This document shows positions 25,235-34,609 of a DNA stretch of 64,000 bases, piece after piece (the first letter of the stretch is position 1; each line of letters starts with the position of its first letter). Position numbers and translations under genes: made by a program. Under the pieces are notes generated by a model. The model was given only the letters and a program-made list of their open reading frames with translations, did no database searches and had not been told where the DNA came from. This DNA is from Salinicoccus sesuvii (GTDB taxonomy: Bacteria > Bacillota > Bacilli > Staphylococcales > Salinicoccaceae), in assembly GCF_042648145.1 (NCBI RefSeq), contig NZ_JBHRWV010000001.1:248001-312000 (forward strand), given 5' to 3'.

Positions 25235-26389
25235 TTATTCATTTATATGATCAATTGATGCTTTAGCGAGTCCAATGATGACCATATCATCCATCGGTGG
25301 ATTGTGCAATCCAGCCCGAACATTGCGATAGTACAGTTGCAGATCACTATTTTCAGATAAACTTTTTGCTCCCACAACCCTCATGGCGAGATCCACAACT
25401 TCAACCGCCTTATTGACTACTGAAGTTTTTACTGCACCGAGTATACCCCCCATCTCGTTATGGACTTCAATACTGCTTTCGTCCCACTGTCTGGCAACTG
25501 AGTAGAGGAAATGCTCGGACTCAAGCAGCAGCAGTTCGATTTGGCCCAATTTTTCCTGCACATTTGGGAGTTCCGATATGGTCCCATCGATACTGTTTGG
25601 TGAGTACCGAGTTGCAAACTCAAGCGCGGATTTCTGAGCAGCGCGCGCAATACCTAGGTAGCATGAAGGGATATGCAGTAGCCATCCAGCAGGTGCTCTC
25701 TCGCGTGTTCGATAGGACACGAGATCTTCAGCATCTACCCGTACACTATCCATGACAAAATCATGGCTGCCTGTAGCCCGCATGGAAATGGAATCCCAAG
25801 TTTCATCGACAGAGACGCCAGGGCGCGTAGTATCCACAATAAAATTACCGACGTCTTCACTGCCTTCTATCGTAGCTGCAACGACAGCGTATTTAAGTAT
25901 CGGTGCAAGCGTAGCGAAGGTTTTCCTGCCACTTAGAACCCAGCATCCCTCTTCTTTACGCGCCGTCGTTTCAGGTCTCCCCCCTCGGGTTGGGCTCCCC
26001 GTTGCGGGTTCGGTCGCCAGATTATTCACCAGTGCGCCGTTATCCACGATATCCTTTACGATACTTCTGTACTTGTCTGCATTCCACGTCTGCTTCTCCC
26101 CGACGTCCATGATGATGCCCATATGCCATCCGATGGAAAGCGCAGTGGCGCCGTCGAATTCGGCAATGATCTGCTGATGCTGCATTAATTCTTCTAAAGT
26201 GATGCCGCCCCCGCCGTACGCTGTAGGGATGGACAGCTGTGGGTAGCCAATACTTCTCAGTGCTTCAAAGTTTTCAAAAGGGAAGGTACCGTCTCGGTCA
26301 TGCTGCTTTGATGTCTCCTTGAATCCGCGAGCAACTTCTCTTGTCAGCGACAAACGTGCCTTCTTGTCCAATGACTGTAGTGTCGTCAA
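25235..26389 (-). CDS. Acyl-CoA dehydrogenase family flavoprotein
   Basis: A 384-residue protein with the three-domain acyl-CoA dehydrogenase layout. The N-terminal helices contain 'LSIPTAYGGGGITLEE' near 53-68. A middle beta domain carries 'NNLATEPATGSPTRGG' near 120-135 and 'WVLSGRKTFATLAP' near 150. The C-terminal helical domain follows from about 240. The family oxidises acyl-CoA thioesters with FAD; this branch also includes DszC- and SfnB-like flavin monooxygenases involved in sulfur acquisition. The typical catalytic Glu of short-chain enzymes is not evident to me, which leaves the activity open. Single-gene unit. Confidence 0.75.
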   Translation of the reverse strand: MTTLQSLDKKARLSLTREVARGFKETSKQHDRDGTFPFENFEALRSIGYPQLSIPTAYGGGGITLEELMQHQQIIAEFDGATALSIGWHMGIIMDVGEKQTWNADKYRSIVKDIVDNGALVNNLATEPATGSPTRGGRPETTARKEEGCWVLSGRKTFATLAPILKYAVVAATIEGSEDVGNFIVDTTRPGVSVDETWDSISMRATGSHDFVMDSVRVDAEDLVSYRTRERAPAGWLLHIPSCYLGIARAAQKSALEFATRYSPNSIDGTISELPNVQEKLGQIELLLLESEHFLYSVARQWDESSIEVHNEMGGILGAVKTSVVNKAVEVVDLAMRVVGAKSLSENSDLQLYYRNVRAGLHNPPMDDMVIIGLAKASIDHINE

Positions 26390-26509
26390 CTATATGCGCC
26401 TCCTAAAACCTATCTTATTAATATGGATTATAGCACTTTCTTAGCCACTCTGTATCGCTTATAGTACTAAGTTTCACCACGGAACTTACAAGTATAATTG
26501 TAACGTCTG

Positions 26510-27289
26510 CTATTCATAGTAACGAATGACATAGGCATCGAGCAGGATGCGTCCTAACACCTGGAGGGGAAGTCTGGATCTCACTTCATATTCTGGATAG
26601 AAGTTTTTACTGGATTTGTAACCGAGCAGATTGATGTCCGTCAGGTTGTATAGAGAACTCCCTTTACTAGTAGTTAGCAGGATGGTTTTTACACTGTGGT
26701 TATTACATATTTGTGCTGCTTGGACGAGTTCTTCCGTCTCTCCATTTAACGATATGAATATTACAAGGTCATCTCTTGTAAGGTGCTCGGATTTAAGTCT
26801 GATGATGTTCGGATCTCCGTGAGACTCACAATGTTTATCTAGGAGCTGCAATTTTGTGTTCATTTCAGAGGCAATGAATTCGGAGAAACCCCTTGAGAAG
26901 ATGGTAATCTTCTTACTGTATTTAATCGCCTCTAAAGCATCTTCTATGATGGTTGAACTCAAATAGCTGATCGTATTTACCACTTCTTCTCTATTTTTGA
27001 GAATAGCCGTCTGTATCTGCTTGTCCATATTTTTGAAGTTGATCAATTCTTCATCTGTATGGTGCAGAGTTTCAGATGCGACGTTGAATTTGAAATCGGT
27101 AAAGCCTTTATAGCCAAGTTTCTTCATGCATCTCACGATTGTAGATGTAGATACGTTTGCATTTTCGCTTAATTTTAAGATGGAAATCTGACTGATACCT
27201 TTAAAGTTCTTTTCGAGAAATGATATGAGGTACTTATCACTTTCGCTCAATTGGCTGTAGTTTTTTTGGACTCTTTGATGAAAATTCAT
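26510..27289 (-). CDS. RpiR-family transcriptional regulator (HTH-SIS)
   Basis: A 259-residue regulator with an N-terminal RpiR helix-turn-helix (residues 1-75, including 'LSENANVSTSTIVRCMKKLGYKGF') and a C-terminal SIS sugar-phosphate-binding domain (about 105-250, with 'ITIFSRGFSEFIASEM' and 'DLVIFISLNGETEELV'). Divergent from the kinase/PTS/aldolase operon at 27413, it most likely controls that operon with a phosphorylated ketose as effector. A TGAAAAATTTTTCA palindrome sits between the two genes. Confidence 0.85.
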   Translation of the reverse strand: MNFHQRVQKNYSQLSESDKYLISFLEKNFKGISQISILKLSENANVSTSTIVRCMKKLGYKGFTDFKFNVASETLHHTDEELINFKNMDKQIQTAILKNREEVVNTISYLSSTIIEDALEAIKYSKKITIFSRGFSEFIASEMNTKLQLLDKHCESHGDPNIIRLKSEHLTRDDLVIFISLNGETEELVQAAQICNNHSVKTILLTTSKGSSLYNLTDINLLGYKSSKNFYPEYEVRSRLPLQVLGRILLDAYVIRYYE

Positions 27290-27308
27290 TTGATCCGACC
27301 TTCCAAGT

Positions 27309-27322
27309 TGAAAAATTTTTCA
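27309..27322. promoter_or_regulatory. Candidate RpiR operator
   Basis: The perfect 14-base palindrome TGAAAAATTTTTCA lies in the divergent gap between the rpiR-type gene and the kinase operon. Its TGAAA/TTTCA arms are a form seen in RpiR operators. Binding is inferred. Confidence 0.5.
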
Positions 27323-27348
27323 TGAGATTCCGTTTAATCTAATGATAT

Positions 27349-27363
27349 TTGAAAACCTTTCCA
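27349..27363 (+). promoter_or_regulatory. Candidate cre site of the kinase/PTS/LacD operon
   Basis: TTGAAAACCTTTCCA matches the cre consensus at 13 of 15 positions and lies 50 bases before the kinase ATG. Confidence 0.4.
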
Positions 27364-27412
27364 TTAGCTAGCCTGACATAATAGAAATATAAAGCAATAC
27401 AGGAGGGCGAAT

Positions 27413-28342
27413 ATGATCTATACATGTACGATGAACCCGGCGATAGATTTGTTCTGCGAGATGAAAAGATTCGTGCCGGAAGCAGTAAATAGAAGTGTCT
27501 TCGAAGAATATCAGCCCAATGGAAAAGGCATCAACGTTTCGATTGTTCTGCAGAAGCTTGGGATGCAGTCTACAGCTCTTGGATTCATAGGAGGATTCTC
27601 AGGACGTTTTATTAAAGAAGAACTTGATAGCATGGGAATCTCCAATAATTTTGTTGATATAGACGGCATTACCCGAATTAATACTTTCATACAGTCTGAA
27701 GATGGAGAATATAAGGTTGTGAACGGCGGGCCCGAAGTGTCGAAAGAGAAACAGAAAGTATTGATTGAGCAAATATCGAAGCTCGGTAGTGAAGATGTTC
27801 TTTTTGTTTCGGGCAGTCTTCCAAAAGGTGTAGATCGAGAAATACTGTTAGACATTGCTAACATATCGGTTGAAAGAAATTTTAAACTAATCTGGGATAT
27901 CAGTGAACCAATACTGAAAGAGCTTGTTACTTATCATCCATATCTGATCAAACCTAATATCGATGAATTCAAAAATATCTTTCCCGATGCAATGATTGAG
28001 ACGGATGCGGATCTTATCAGATACGGAAAAATGTTAGTCGCATCTGGTGTTGAGAATCTCATCATTTCAATGGGTGACAAAGGTGCTTGGCTTTTCAACA
28101 CCTCTGGCGTACTGAAAAGCGATGCACCAGAAGGACAAGTGGTTAATACTGCGTGTTCGGGAGATGCTCTGCTAGGGACCTTCTACAATGCTTATGCACA
28201 AGGAAAGCATCCAGTAGATGCTTTGGCTGAGGCTGTGGCTGCAGGATCATCCACCGCCTTTACCTCAGGTTTAACCGATTTTAAGGATGTAGCCGATTTA
28301 AAACAAACCATTAAAATAACTGAAGTGGAAGGGGCGTTATAG
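27413..28342 (+). CDS. PfkB-family ketose-1-phosphate kinase (1-phosphofructokinase/tagatose-phosphate kinase type)
   Basis: A 309-residue sugar-phosphate kinase. Family marks are 'TMNPAIDLF' at residues 5-13, 'NGKGINVSIVLQKLG' near 37-51, 'VSGSLPKG' near 130 and the C-terminal active-site segment 'NTACSGDALLGTF' near 245-257 with the catalytic Asp; most FruK/LacC proteins have GAGD or GSGD where this has CSGD. It would phosphorylate the ketohexose 1-phosphate formed by the PTS next door to a 1,6-bisphosphate. AGGAGGGCG precedes the ATG, and the gene ends directly on the PTS gene. LacD downstream points to tagatose, psicose or sorbose rather than fructose alone. Confidence 0.82.
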   Translation: MIYTCTMNPAIDLFCEMKRFVPEAVNRSVFEEYQPNGKGINVSIVLQKLGMQSTALGFIGGFSGRFIKEELDSMGISNNFVDIDGITRINTFIQSEDGEYKVVNGGPEVSKEKQKVLIEQISKLGSEDVLFVSGSLPKGVDREILLDIANISVERNFKLIWDISEPILKELVTYHPYLIKPNIDEFKNIFPDAMIETDADLIRYGKMLVASGVENLIISMGDKGAWLFNTSGVLKSDAPEGQVVNTACSGDALLGTFYNAYAQGKHPVDALAEAVAAGSSTAFTSGLTDFKDVADLKQTIKITEVEGAL

Positions 28343-30250
28343 ATGAGTTATAGAATTCTTGGAGTAACAGGGTGCCCGACAGGGATTGCTCATACCTTCA
28401 TGGCCCAGGAAGCACTTGAAAAGGCGGCAGCTGAAAAAGGTGTAAGCATAAAAGTGGAAACCCATGGTCAGCAAGGTATAGAGAATGGATTTACAGCAGA
28501 TGAAATTAGAGATGCAGAAGTTATTATTGTCGCTGCCGATAAGAATGTAGACATCGAGCGATTCAATGGGAAGAAGCTAATCAATGTTTCTGTTTCCAAA
28601 GGAATCAAGCAGTCAGACGCACTGATAGAACGTGCATTATCTGGAGATGTTTCCGTATATCATACCGACAAGCAATACGAAGGTTCCGCAGGTGCTACAG
28701 AAGAGAAAGTATCTGTGTGGCGACAAATCTATGTTCACTTAATGAATGGGGTATCCCATATGATCCCATTTGTTGTGGCTGGTGGGGTAATGATTGCCAT
28801 ATCCTTCATGTTCGGCATCTATTCAGCGGATCCAACATCTGACCAGTATAACCCGATTGCAGAACAGATGAATACAATCGGCGGAGTGGCTATGGGTCTC
28901 ATGGTGCCAATACTGAGTGCATTCATTGCACAATCTATCGCGAACCGGCCTGGCATGATTATTGGGTTTATCACCGGTCTAATCGCAGCTGATAACGGAA
29001 CTGGATTCTTGGGAGGGATCGTTAGTGGTTTCCTTTCCGGTTTGATTATGGTAATGCTTGTAAAATTACTAAAAGGATTACCTAAACAACTAGATGGATT
29101 GAAATCAATTTTTCTTTATCCGGTACTTGGCATATTCATTGCTGGGTTCATTGTCTGGTATCTCTCCATCCCGATGGAAATGATCAATCAGACGATGATG
29201 GACTTTATCTCAGGATTTCAATATTCAAGTCCCATCATCCTCGGGCTTTTAATTGGATCAATGAGTGCATTTGATATGGGTGGACCCGTCAATAAAGCAG
29301 CATACGTTACGGGAACTGTTCTACTGGCTGAAGGTAACTATTTGTTCATGGCGGGTGTATCTGCAGCATGTATCGCTCCACCATTAGCAACAGGTTTCGC
29401 AGTTATATTCGGTAGAAAATACTATTCTGCCGATGAGAGAAGTGCGGGACTTGTCAACTTCCTCCTAGGGTCAACGCATATTACCGAGGGAGCAATTCCT
29501 TTTGCGGCTAAAAGACCGCTGACCATCATACCAATACTGATGATTGGGTCTTCGATTGCTGCGATATTAACATATCTTTTCCAGGTTGAAGTACCTGCAC
29601 CGCACGGCGGATTTATCGTACTGCCGATTGTAACCCATGCACTTCTGTGGGTTGCGGCAATCTTGCTCGGTTCAATTGTTGCAGGTTATCTGATGAGTCT
29701 CGATCAAAAACGTGCAGCAAATCGCCTCGCGATTGCTGAGGGCGTAACAGAATTTGAAGATAATATAGAAATTGATTCAGGTAGCGATGCTGTTTCTACG
29801 GAAGAAACTCTAAAGTTCGATGCGAAACAGATACATCTCGACCATGATTTAAAAGATAAACAAGAAGCACTTGAATTTATTGCTGCAACGGCGGTTGAAG
29901 ATGGTATATCCAATGATCGGTCGGCTGTGCTTAATGGATTGCTTGCCCGAGAAGCACAGAGCAGCACAGGAATGGAGAACGGAATTGCGATTCCTCACGT
30001 GGCCGATGCGTCCGTTAAAATGCCGAGCCTGATTGTCGTCAGAAATAGACAGGGTATCGACTGGCCGGCCATGGATGGCAAAGATACAAGCTTTATCATC
30101 TCTATACTCGTACCAGAAGGATCAGGGGATAAACATTTGAAAATACTGGCTGATATTTCAAGAAAACTGGTTCATGAGTCGGTCATTAAGCGGCTTCATG
30201 CTTCAAATTCCAAAGAAGAAATCAAAGAGATACTATTGGAGGAAAAATAA
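28343..30250 (+). CDS. PTS fructose-family EIIBCA permease
   Basis: A 635-residue fused permease with domain order EIIB (1-100), EIIC (about 120-460) and EIIA (about 490-635). The EIIB active Cys is in 'VTGCPTGIAHTFMAQ' near residue 10; the EIIC part has about eight to ten membrane spans with 'GGPVNKAAY' near 312; the EIIA His is in 'GIAIPHVADASV' near 552. Many Gram-positive FruA proteins have order A-B-C instead. It would import a ketohexose as the 1-phosphate. The kinase gene abuts upstream and lacD overlaps by one base downstream, so all three form one unit. Confidence 0.85.
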   Translation: MSYRILGVTGCPTGIAHTFMAQEALEKAAAEKGVSIKVETHGQQGIENGFTADEIRDAEVIIVAADKNVDIERFNGKKLINVSVSKGIKQSDALIERALSGDVSVYHTDKQYEGSAGATEEKVSVWRQIYVHLMNGVSHMIPFVVAGGVMIAISFMFGIYSADPTSDQYNPIAEQMNTIGGVAMGLMVPILSAFIAQSIANRPGMIIGFITGLIAADNGTGFLGGIVSGFLSGLIMVMLVKLLKGLPKQLDGLKSIFLYPVLGIFIAGFIVWYLSIPMEMINQTMMDFISGFQYSSPIILGLLIGSMSAFDMGGPVNKAAYVTGTVLLAEGNYLFMAGVSAACIAPPLATGFAVIFGRKYYSADERSAGLVNFLLGSTHITEGAIPFAAKRPLTIIPILMIGSSIAAILTYLFQVEVPAPHGGFIVLPIVTHALLWVAAILLGSIVAGYLMSLDQKRAANRLAIAEGVTEFEDNIEIDSGSDAVSTEETLKFDAKQIHLDHDLKDKQEALEFIAATAVEDGISNDRSAVLNGLLAREAQSSTGMENGIAIPHVADASVKMPSLIVVRNRQGIDWPAMDGKDTSFIISILVPEGSGDKHLKILADISRKLVHESVIKRLHASNSKEEIKEILLEEK

Positions 30251-31161
30251 TGAAAAATCTAGATAAATTCAGAAATGATAGTGGGAAAATTTCCGCTTTG
30301 GCAATCGATCAGCGAGGTGCTCTAAGAAGAATGATGGGAGAGGACACACCTCCACAAGCGCTCGGTGAATTTAAACGACTTGTGTCCGAAAATTTGACTG
30401 AGCATGCTTCAGCTATACTGCTGGACCCTGAATATGGTTGGGAGGCCGCAGACCATAGACATTCTGATTGTGGACTCCTGATGGCCTACGAGCAGACAGG
30501 GTATGACAAAAAAACACCCGGCAGGCTTCCTGACCTGATACCAGAGTGCTCAGTCAGATCTTTAAAAGAACGCGGTGCAGATGGCATCAAGCTGCTCGTC
30601 TACATCGATGTGGATGAAAATACAGACATCAATCGCCAGAAAAAGGCATTTATCGAACGTGTCGGTTCAGAATGTGTAGGGGAAGATATTCCTTTCTTTT
30701 TAGAAATTCTGACTTATGACTCAAACATTGAAGATGTGAAAAGTCTTGAGTATGCAGAAGTAAAGCCGAGAAAAGTAATTGAGGCAATGCGCGAATATAG
30801 TAAACCAAAATACAATGTGGATGTCTTGAAAGTCGAAGTTCCAGTTAATATGAACTATGTGGAGGGATTTTCTGATACATCCATTCTCACCCAGCAGGAA
30901 GCAGCCAAATATTTCGAGGAACAGTCAGCTGTAAGCGATATTCCATTCATTTTCCTGAGCGCTGGTGTGAGTCCAGAGTTATTCCAAGATACGCTCAAGT
31001 TTGCTAGAAAGTCAGGTTCAGACTTCAACGGCATATTATGTGGTCGTGCAACATGGAGCGGGGCGACAGAAGCGTATCAGCAAGAAGGTGCTGGAGCTGC
31101 AGAAAAATGGCTTAAAGAAAAAGGGATCAACAACATAAATAGTATCAATAAAAATATATAA
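30250..31161 (+). CDS. lacD: Tagatose 1,6-bisphosphate aldolase LacD
   Basis: A 303-residue class I aldolase, a little shorter than S. aureus LacD (about 326). Shared blocks are 'SALAIDQRGALRRMM' near residue 15, 'LLDPEYGWEAAD' near 57, 'IERVGSECVGEDIPFF' near 137 and the Schiff-base Lys in 'NVDVLKVEVPVN' near 197. 'LCGRATWSGA' near 262 is the phosphate loop. LacD cleaves tagatose 1,6-bisphosphate to dihydroxyacetone phosphate and glyceraldehyde 3-phosphate and tolerates the fructose, psicose and sorbose isomers. It completes a PTS-kinase-aldolase route. It could also process tagatose 6-phosphate from the gat operon after phosphorylation. Confidence 0.9.
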   Translation: MKNLDKFRNDSGKISALAIDQRGALRRMMGEDTPPQALGEFKRLVSENLTEHASAILLDPEYGWEAADHRHSDCGLLMAYEQTGYDKKTPGRLPDLIPECSVRSLKERGADGIKLLVYIDVDENTDINRQKKAFIERVGSECVGEDIPFFLEILTYDSNIEDVKSLEYAEVKPRKVIEAMREYSKPKYNVDVLKVEVPVNMNYVEGFSDTSILTQQEAAKYFEEQSAVSDIPFIFLSAGVSPELFQDTLKFARKSGSDFNGILCGRATWSGATEAYQQEGAGAAEKWLKEKGINNINSINKNI

Positions 31162-31168
31162 ATGAGCA

Positions 31169-31206
31169 AAAAAAGCGAAACCGGATTTAAACGGTTTCGC
31201 TTTTTC
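31169..31206. terminator. Bidirectional terminator after lacD
   Basis: A 14-bp stem (31170-31183 with 31192-31205) with A- and T-rich flanks separates lacD from the convergent lipoprotein gene. Confidence 0.85.
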
Positions 31207-31228
31207 TATTTACTGAGGTTAGTAACTG

Positions 31229-32905
31229 CTAGTCTTCCACAGTCGCATTTTTGAAGTTGAACTCATCGTAGCTGTTGATTTCAAGTCCCTCAATGTCACT
31301 GCGGTAGGCGTTCAAATACTGAGGGTGCATGATGAAGATTGCAGGTGCCTCTTCAATCAGAAGTTCCTGGGCCTCGCTGTACAGTGCCTCACGTTCAGAT
31401 TCATCTGTCGCTCTGCGTCCTTCATCGAGTAATTTGTCCATTTCATCATTCTCAAAGAATGCACGGTTTCCTGGAGAACCGAGTCTCGATGAATGGAAGA
31501 GTGGCGTCAGTGCGTTGTCTGGGTCACCAGTGGAATTACCCCAGCTCATGATGTATAAGTCGTGTTCACCATTTCCAGTCGCATCAAGGAAAGCACCCCA
31601 CTCGATTTGCTGGATTTCAAGGTCGATGTTCAGCTCAGCAAGTGATTCCTGCAGCCAAATCGCTGTATCAATGCGCTCAGGGTTGTCATCATTGACCATG
31701 ATATTTAAGGAGAAGCCATCACCATAACCTGCCTCTTCGAGCAGTTCGCGTGCTCTGTCCATATCATAGTCCAACGTTTCAAGACTATCATCGTAACCAA
31801 ATATGTCCGGTGCGAGCGGAGAATCAGCAACGATACCGGCGCCATTGTATACGCCGTCAATTACGGCTTTTTTATCAAATGCGTGAGTGATCGCTTGTCT
31901 GACACGCACATCATTAAGTGGTTCGCTCTGTGTATTGATACCGATATATTCGAGCGCAACGGACTGTGAATCCACAAGCGTTAAGTCATCATTGTTTTCG
32001 ATTCGCTCGGCATCGCTCGACTGAACATCCGCAATGGCCTGCGAGCTGCCTGTTTCCAGTTCAGCAAAACGAGAGCCCGTCTCCGGCACGACTTTGAGTG
32101 TGAGTGTCTCGAAATTGGTTGGTCCATCCCAGTAGTCTTCATTTCTGGATAGCGTTGTGGATTCGCCAGGACGTCGGTCCTCATATTTCAGGTATCCAGT
32201 ACCGATAGGGTTCTGTTCGACCAACGTACCCGTGTACTCAGAAATTTCCTGAGCGACTTCTTCATGTTCATCGCCACCCATTCCACGCAGTTCATAATAG
32301 TCTTCAAGTGTCATATCCACGCCAGCTTCATCGAGCGCATACTGGTAATCGTCATCGATCAGTTCCTTGCTGATGATGTTTCCGGCACCATGGGTAAGGT
32401 GTCCAGGCAATGGTGCGAATGGATACTCAGTCACGATTTCCAGCGTCTGGTCATCGATGACGTTCACTTCTTCTATCATTTCAAGCACGAAGGCGCGAGT
32501 CGAAGAGCGGCTCGGGTCCAGCAGACGGTCGAGATTCGCTTTTGCCACTTCAGCATTGAAGAGGCTGCCGTCATGGAAGGTCACGTCATCACGTAATGTA
32601 AATCTCCATGTTGTATCATCCACCTGTTCCCAGTCGGTCGCAAGCTCTGGCGCGATATCCAAGTTCTCGTCTTGGGTCACAAGTCCCTCGAACACGTGGG
32701 ACCTTACTTTCTCAGACGGACTGTCGTTGCTGCCATGAGGGTCAAGTGAGACTGCATCACTCGGAAGGGATAGGACGATGTCGCCGGATGCAGAATCGGA
32801 TTCATCAGAAGCGCCGGTGTCCGTTTCGACTTCGCTGTCATCAGTGCATGCAGCAAGCACAGCAATGACTAGTGTCAGCATTATGTAGTACAAAAACTTC
32901 TTCAT
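31229..32905 (-). CDS. Oligopeptide/nickel-type ABC transporter substrate-binding lipoprotein (family 5)
   Basis: A 558-residue extracytoplasmic binding protein. The signal sequence ends in a lipobox 'LAAC' near residue 20, followed by an acidic linker. Family 5 marks include 'LDPHGSNDSPS' near 57, 'VFEGLVTQDENLDIAPELATDW' split around 73-93 and 'VRVRQAITHAFDKKAV'-like 'DVRVRQAITHAFDKK' near 330. Relatives bind peptides, glutathione, opines or nickel chelates. No ATPase or permease gene is adjacent, so it is an orphan that must share a transporter encoded elsewhere. The acidic composition is seen in halotolerant species. Confidence 0.82.
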   Translation of the reverse strand: MKKFLYYIMLTLVIAVLAACTDDSEVETDTGASDESDSASGDIVLSLPSDAVSLDPHGSNDSPSEKVRSHVFEGLVTQDENLDIAPELATDWEQVDDTTWRFTLRDDVTFHDGSLFNAEVAKANLDRLLDPSRSSTRAFVLEMIEEVNVIDDQTLEIVTEYPFAPLPGHLTHGAGNIISKELIDDDYQYALDEAGVDMTLEDYYELRGMGGDEHEEVAQEISEYTGTLVEQNPIGTGYLKYEDRRPGESTTLSRNEDYWDGPTNFETLTLKVVPETGSRFAELETGSSQAIADVQSSDAERIENNDDLTLVDSQSVALEYIGINTQSEPLNDVRVRQAITHAFDKKAVIDGVYNGAGIVADSPLAPDIFGYDDSLETLDYDMDRARELLEEAGYGDGFSLNIMVNDDNPERIDTAIWLQESLAELNIDLEIQQIEWGAFLDATGNGEHDLYIMSWGNSTGDPDNALTPLFHSSRLGSPGNRAFFENDEMDKLLDEGRRATDESEREALYSEAQELLIEEAPAIFIMHPQYLNAYRSDIEGLEINSYDEFNFKNATVED

Positions 32906-33086
32906 TTTATATCCTCGCTTTCAATTATATGGGTTGTATAACATACAATTCTACTATGATTTAATTGTGAGTCAATAGAAAAGTTGAAAAACTCTCAATC
33001 TTTCGAGTGCTAGAAGTTTTCTGACCTCTGACTTACTTGCGAAGTAGAAAGAATGTTGAAAGTAATTTATAAAGATGATATCATTT

Positions 33087-33107
33087 AAAACGTAATCATT
33101 ACGATTT
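33087..33107 (+). promoter_or_regulatory. Zur box
   Basis: The 21-base dyad with core CGTAAT-C-ATTACG and A/T arms agrees with the B. subtilis Zur operator (CGTAAT-N-ATTACG core). It lies 16 bases before the start of the GTPase gene, so zinc-bound Zur would block transcription of the following two genes. Both of these have a known zinc-starvation role in other Firmicutes. Confidence 0.85.
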
Positions 33108-33122
33108 GTAGAGGTGGAAGAT

Positions 33123-34313
33123 ATGGAGAAGATCCCTGTAACAATACTTAGTGGCTACCTGGGTGCAGGTAAGACAACATTGATGAACCACATACTTAAC
33201 AATACCGAGAGTAGGAAAGTGGCAGTAATCGTCAATGACATGAGTGAAATCAATATTGACGCAAACCTAATCGCAGATGGCAGTAGTCTGAGCCGGACGG
33301 ACGAAAAATTTGTCGAGCTATCCAATGGCTGCATCTGCTGTACGTTGCGAGAAGACTTGCTGACTGAGGTGGAAAAGCTTGCTGATCGCGGGGGAATCGA
33401 TTATATACTGATCGAATCTACGGGCATTTCAGAACCTGTGCCGGTTGCTCAGACCTTCTCATACATCGATGAGGAGCTGGGCATTGACCTTACAAAAAAG
33501 ACACGTATCGATACGATGGTGACCGTAGTCGATGCCTTTAGATTCTGGTCAGATTACAAGTCCGGCGAAACTCTGCTTGACCGGAGCCAGGGGATGAGTG
33601 ATGTGGATGAGCGTGAAGTGAGTGATTTACTGATTGATCAGATAGAGTTTTGTGATGTGCTGGTTTTGAATAAATGTGATCTCGTCGGCGAAGTAGAGCT
33701 TGAAACACTTGAGAAAGTGTTGCGTGTGCTGCAGCCTGAAGCAGAAATTATACGTAGCATCAATACAGAGGTGCCGCTATCGAAAGTACTCAATACAAAT
33801 AAATTCGACTACGAATCTGCAAGTATGTCAGCAGGTTGGCTACGTGAATTGGAGGAGGGACACGAGAATCACACACCAGAAACGGACGAATATGGTATTT
33901 CGAGTTTCGTCTATAGACGCACGTTACCGTTCCATCCCAAACGATTTGATGACTTCCTACACACAATGCCAGATGATATTGTGCGCGCAAAAGGGCTGGC
34001 TTGGCTGGCTTCAAGGAATGATTTTGCGATTATGGTGTCGCAAGCTGGCAAAAGTGTCGGTATAGAACCTGTCAGCTACTGGGTTGCTGCAATGTCCGTT
34101 GAAAATCGTCGTCAAATTTTGGAGCAGAATCAAGAAATATCTGCCACATGGGATATCAAGCATGGCGATCGTAGGAATGAGCTCGTCTTCATAGGGATAG
34201 AGATTGACGAGAAAGAGATTACTGAAGCACTGGATGCTTGCCTACTGACAGCAGATGAGTTAGATAGTGATTGGACGGCACTCGAAGATCCGTATCCATG
34301 GGTCATGCAATAA
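33123..34313 (+). CDS. CobW/COG0523 GTPase, zinc metallochaperone (ZagA/YciC-like)
   Basis: A 396-residue GTPase. The Walker A motif is 'GYLGAGKTTLMNHIL' near residue 11, the metal-binding 'GCICCTLR' (C-x-C-C) near 68, 'ESTGISEP' near 97 and the guanine motif 'NKCD' near 184; a CobW C-terminal domain covers about 255-390. Members deliver zinc to essential enzymes during zinc limitation. A GTG at 33114 is also in frame, but GAGGTGG lies just before the ATG at 33123, so that is chosen. Zur control is indicated by the upstream box. Confidence 0.88.
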   Translation: MEKIPVTILSGYLGAGKTTLMNHILNNTESRKVAVIVNDMSEINIDANLIADGSSLSRTDEKFVELSNGCICCTLREDLLTEVEKLADRGGIDYILIESTGISEPVPVAQTFSYIDEELGIDLTKKTRIDTMVTVVDAFRFWSDYKSGETLLDRSQGMSDVDEREVSDLLIDQIEFCDVLVLNKCDLVGEVELETLEKVLRVLQPEAEIIRSINTEVPLSKVLNTNKFDYESASMSAGWLRELEEGHENHTPETDEYGISSFVYRRTLPFHPKRFDDFLHTMPDDIVRAKGLAWLASRNDFAIMVSQAGKSVGIEPVSYWVAAMSVENRRQILEQNQEISATWDIKHGDRRNELVFIGIEIDEKEITEALDACLLTADELDSDWTALEDPYPWVMQ

Positions 34314-34339
34314 GTATAAATAAATGAGGAGAGATATAG

Positions 34340-34609
34340 ATGGCTAAGAAATCGAAGATCGCGAAAGAAAAGAAGCGTCAAGAAATGGTAGAGAAATATC
34401 GAGAATTGAGAATCGAATTGAAAGAGAAAGGCGACTACGCGGCCTTAAGGAAACTACCCAGAGATTCTTCACCGACGAGACTAACGAGGCGTTGCCGAGT
34501 GACGGGACGCCCAAGAGGTGTACTGCGTGATTTTGAATTGTCCCGCATCAAGTTTAGGGAACTGGCCCATAAAGGTCAGATACCAGGTGTGAAGAAGGCA
34601 AGCTGGTAG
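34340..34609 (+). CDS. rpsN: Zinc-independent 30S ribosomal protein S14 paralogue
   Basis: An 89-residue S14. The usual C+ form of Firmicutes has two C-x-x-C pairs; this one retains only a single Cys ('RCRVTGRPRG', near 50-60) and so is the C- form, which needs no zinc. Such paralogues replace the zinc-holding S14 when zinc is scarce and free zinc for other use. It lies 26 bases after the CobW GTPase and shares its Zur-controlled promoter, a recognised arrangement. AGGAGAG precedes the ATG. Confidence 0.92.
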   Translation: MAKKSKIAKEKKRQEMVEKYRELRIELKEKGDYAALRKLPRDSSPTRLTRRCRVTGRPRGVLRDFELSRIKFRELAHKGQIPGVKKASW

